Positions 6,395 to 7,627 of a stretch of 7,627 nt of DNA are shown one piece after another; position 1 is the stretch's first letter, and each line of letters starts with the position of its first letter. The translations under genes and the position numbers were made by a program. This stretch comes from Pseudorhodobacter antarcticus (GTDB taxonomy: Bacteria > Pseudomonadota > Alphaproteobacteria > Rhodobacterales > Rhodobacteraceae): positions 1-7,627 of the forward strand of contig CAMDHB010000159.1 of the NCBI GenBank assembly GCA_945897655.1. Direction: 5' to 3'. The notes beneath the pieces were generated by a model that was not told the DNA's origin, ran no database searches, and worked only from the letters and a program-made list of their open reading frames with translations.

Positions 6395-7428
6395 AGCGGG
6401 GCCTCCGGGGGAACAAGGACAAGTTTGCCGGGGTAACGCCCGGCGGCCAGATCGGCCTGCGCTTGGGCGATATCCCGCAACGGATAGGTTTTCGATACGA
6501 CAGGTCGGATGCGCGCGGTGTTGATGATCGTCACCAGCCCGGCAAAAACTTCGCCCGGTTGATGCGTGGCACCATAGATCGTCAGGTCGTTCAGATAAAT
6601 CCGCCGCAGGTCGCCCGTCACCACAGGTCCCGCAACCGCCCCGCTGGTGGCATAACGCCCGCCGGGCCGCAGCGCATTCAGCCGCGCCTGCCAATGCTCG
6701 CCGCCAACGACGTCAATGACAACGTCAAAGCTTTGGGCGCGGGGTTCACTCTCGCGGTCCAGAACGGCGGCATGCAATGCCCGCAATGGCCCAGACTTGG
6801 ACAGGCTGCATTGCCCCGTCACATCGGCCCCGCGAAGCAACGCTAGTTGTACCGCCGCCAGCCCAACCCCACCCGAGGCGCCGGTGACCAACACCCGCTC
6901 CCCCACCGCCACCTGCGCCCGCGTCAGCAAATTGTGGGCCGTACCATAAGCGCAGGGCATCGCCCCGATCTCGATATCGGTCAGGCTGGATGCAGAAACA
7001 TCATGCAGATGAGCGGCCTTGACCAAGCAATATTGCGCAAAAGCCCCGTCAAATTCTGACCCGATCGAGACAAACGCAATCGGGTTTGCATCCGTAGGCT
7101 CGTGCTGATTGGTCGGGCAGATCACCCTTGCACCCAATGCCAGCCCTGTCACACCCTGCCCCAGCGCCACAATCCGTCCGCACAGGTCAGACCCCTGAAT
7201 GCGCGGAAATGCCATCGCACCCGACCAACCTGCCGCCCGCCCCTCGCCGCCATACCACCCCTTGCGGGTGTTGATGTCGGTCATGTTGACCCCGGCCGCC
7301 AGCACGCGCACCAAAACCTCACCCGAAGCGGGGCGCGGCACGGGGATGTCATCACGCCAAACCAGCATCTCTGGCCCGCCGTGGCCGGTCAGTTGCACCG
7401 CCGACATGGTTGCAGGCAGGTCCGTCAT
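6391..7428 (-). CDS. Quinone oxidoreductase-like MDR (zinc-independent alcohol dehydrogenase superfamily) protein
   Basis: The 345-residue product is a medium-chain dehydrogenase/reductase. The N-terminal GroES-like domain holds AAGVNMTDINTRKGWYG (44-60) and IQGSDLCGRIVALGQGV (77-93). The Rossmann domain has VLVTGASGGVGLAAVQLA (179-196), DVVIDVVGG (235-243) and LRPGGRYATSGAVAG (253-267), and the C-terminal YPGKLVLVP (332-340) closes the fold. Asn48 occupies the place of the first catalytic zinc cysteine of true alcohol dehydrogenases, and there is no four-cysteine structural zinc lobe, so it should be a zinc-free NAD(P)H-dependent reductase of the quinone/enone type. Compared with a plain quinone reductase, the stretch between the N-site and the GroES core (about 56-80) and the segment 105-127 look long, as in some uncharacterised alpha-proteobacterial members. 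The start at 7428 is chosen from its ATGA overlap with the upstream gene; an internal ATG at 7407 has no clear ribosome site. It is sandwiched between two GcvT-tailed genes. It may reduce an unsaturated carbonyl intermediate (inference). Confidence 0.85.
   Translation of the reverse strand: MTDLPATMSAVQLTGHGGPEMLVWRDDIPVPRPASGEVLVRVLAAGVNMTDINTRKGWYGGEGRAAGWSGAMAFPRIQGSDLCGRIVALGQGVTGLALGARVICPTNQHEPTDANPIAFVSIGSEFDGAFAQYCLVKAAHLHDVSASSLTDIEIGAMPCAYGTAHNLLTRAQVAVGERVLVTGASGGVGLAAVQLALLRGADVTGQCSLSKSGPLRALHAAVLDRESEPRAQSFDVVIDVVGGEHWQARLNALRPGGRYATSGAVAGPVVTGDLRRIYLNDLTIYGATHQPGEVFAGLVTIINTARIRPVVSKTYPLRDIAQAQADLAAGRYPGKLVLVPPEAPL
6402..6406 (-). promoter_or_regulatory. Ribosome binding site of the FAD/GcvT dehydrogenase gene
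   Basis: GGAGG on the minus strand lies 7 bases before the ATG at 6394-6392. It is inside the 3' end of the upstream MDR gene. With the ATGA overlap it fixes the start at MTIPTKSRAVIIGGG, directly before the FAD motif. Confidence 0.8.
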
Positions 7429-7627
7429 GCGCGGATACGCTCGTTCTTGGGGTCCCAGACCGGGGCATCAGCTTGCACGATTGCCGGATAACGCGTGCCA
7501 AAAATCTCAACCTCAACCGCTGTGCCCGGAACGTTGACCTCGGTCTTCAGCATGCCCAGACCGATGCAGGCCTGCGCCCGGTGGCCGTAATAACCACTGG
7601 TCACCTCGCCCACGACCTGACCATTGT
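7425..7627 (-). CDS. GcvT-domain protein, C-terminal end (likely second DMGDH-like FAD/GcvT protein)
   Basis: Only the last 66 or so residues are in the window; the frame is open to the right edge, so the gene is cut by the window and not truncated in nature as far as can be seen. The fragment begins NGQVVGEVTSGYYGHRAQ, the strand-turn signature near the end of aminomethyltransferase (GcvT) folds, followed by IGLGMLKTE, equivalent to the usual IG-M-YV strand. Its final residues WDPKNERIRA closely match the last residues HDPKSERVRA of the full-length FAD/GcvT dehydrogenase two genes downstream. It is therefore probably another long FAD/GcvT protein and not a stand-alone glycine cleavage T-protein, although the FAD half is not visible. 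Its TGA overlaps the ATG of the MDR gene by 4 bases (ATGA), so translation of the two is likely coupled. The role expected is oxidative N-demethylation with one-carbon transfer to tetrahydrofolate. Confidence 0.8.
   Translation of the reverse strand, partial: NGQVVGEVTSGYYGHRAQACIGLGMLKTEVNVPGTAVEVEIFGTRYPAIVQADAPVWDPKNERIRA

Noticed and set aside
4964..6436. A 490-codon open frame on the plus strand opposite the FAD/GcvT dehydrogenase
   Set aside because: It is the antisense shadow of a clearly recognisable gene in GC-rich DNA. Its translation is rich in His, Arg, Pro and Gln with no family motifs, and it lacks a believable ribosome site.
6395..6694. A 100-residue N-terminal extension of the FAD/GcvT dehydrogenase
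   Set aside because: The extension lies wholly inside the upstream MDR gene, shows no family similarity, and the GGAGG site plus ATGA overlap place the start at 6394.

Overview
The window looks like chromosomal DNA of a GC-rich alphaproteobacterium, most likely a marine-type Rhodobacteraceae (roseobacter-like) species. This rests on codon use, strong GGAGG-type ribosome sites, dense overlapping genes and the mix of families present: a MttB-type methyltransferase and a GcvT-tailed dimethylglycine/sarcosine dehydrogenase-like flavoprotein. The taxonomic call is inference; there is no rRNA or other marker.

Layout. On the plus strand, positions 1-291 hold the 3' end of a nucleoside hydrolase gene. 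It meets, tail to tail, a minus-strand gene string that fills the rest of the window. A perfect 9-bp hairpin covers both stop codons. In transcription order (right to left) the string is: the C-terminal end of a GcvT-domain protein (7425-7627, 5' end outside); a zinc-free quinone-oxidoreductase-like MDR protein (6391-7428); a full-length FAD/GcvT dehydrogenase of the DMGDH/sarcosine dehydrogenase type (3950-6394); a MttB-family methyltransferase without an amber (pyrrolysine) codon (2368-3933); a 3-hydroxyisobutyrate-dehydrogenase-family protein (1464-2363); and a PLP-dependent Cys/Met-metabolism lyase-type enzyme (302-1411). The first two junctions are 4-base ATGA overlaps. The next gaps are 16, 4 and 52 bases, so this is very probably one transcript. 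Its promoter lies beyond position 7627.

How the genes may work together (inference). The MttB-like protein would remove a methyl group from a quaternary or tertiary amine. The DMGDH-like protein, and probably the truncated paralog upstream, would oxidatively demethylate the resulting secondary or tertiary amine and pass the one-carbon unit to tetrahydrofolate through the GcvT domain. The two pyridine-nucleotide oxidoreductases and the PLP enzyme would process the remaining skeleton. The substrate cannot be read from the sequence. No corrinoid protein, reactivase, transporter or regulator is present in the window. No gene-free stretch longer than about 52 bases exists, and no RNA gene, mobile element or CRISPR array was seen.
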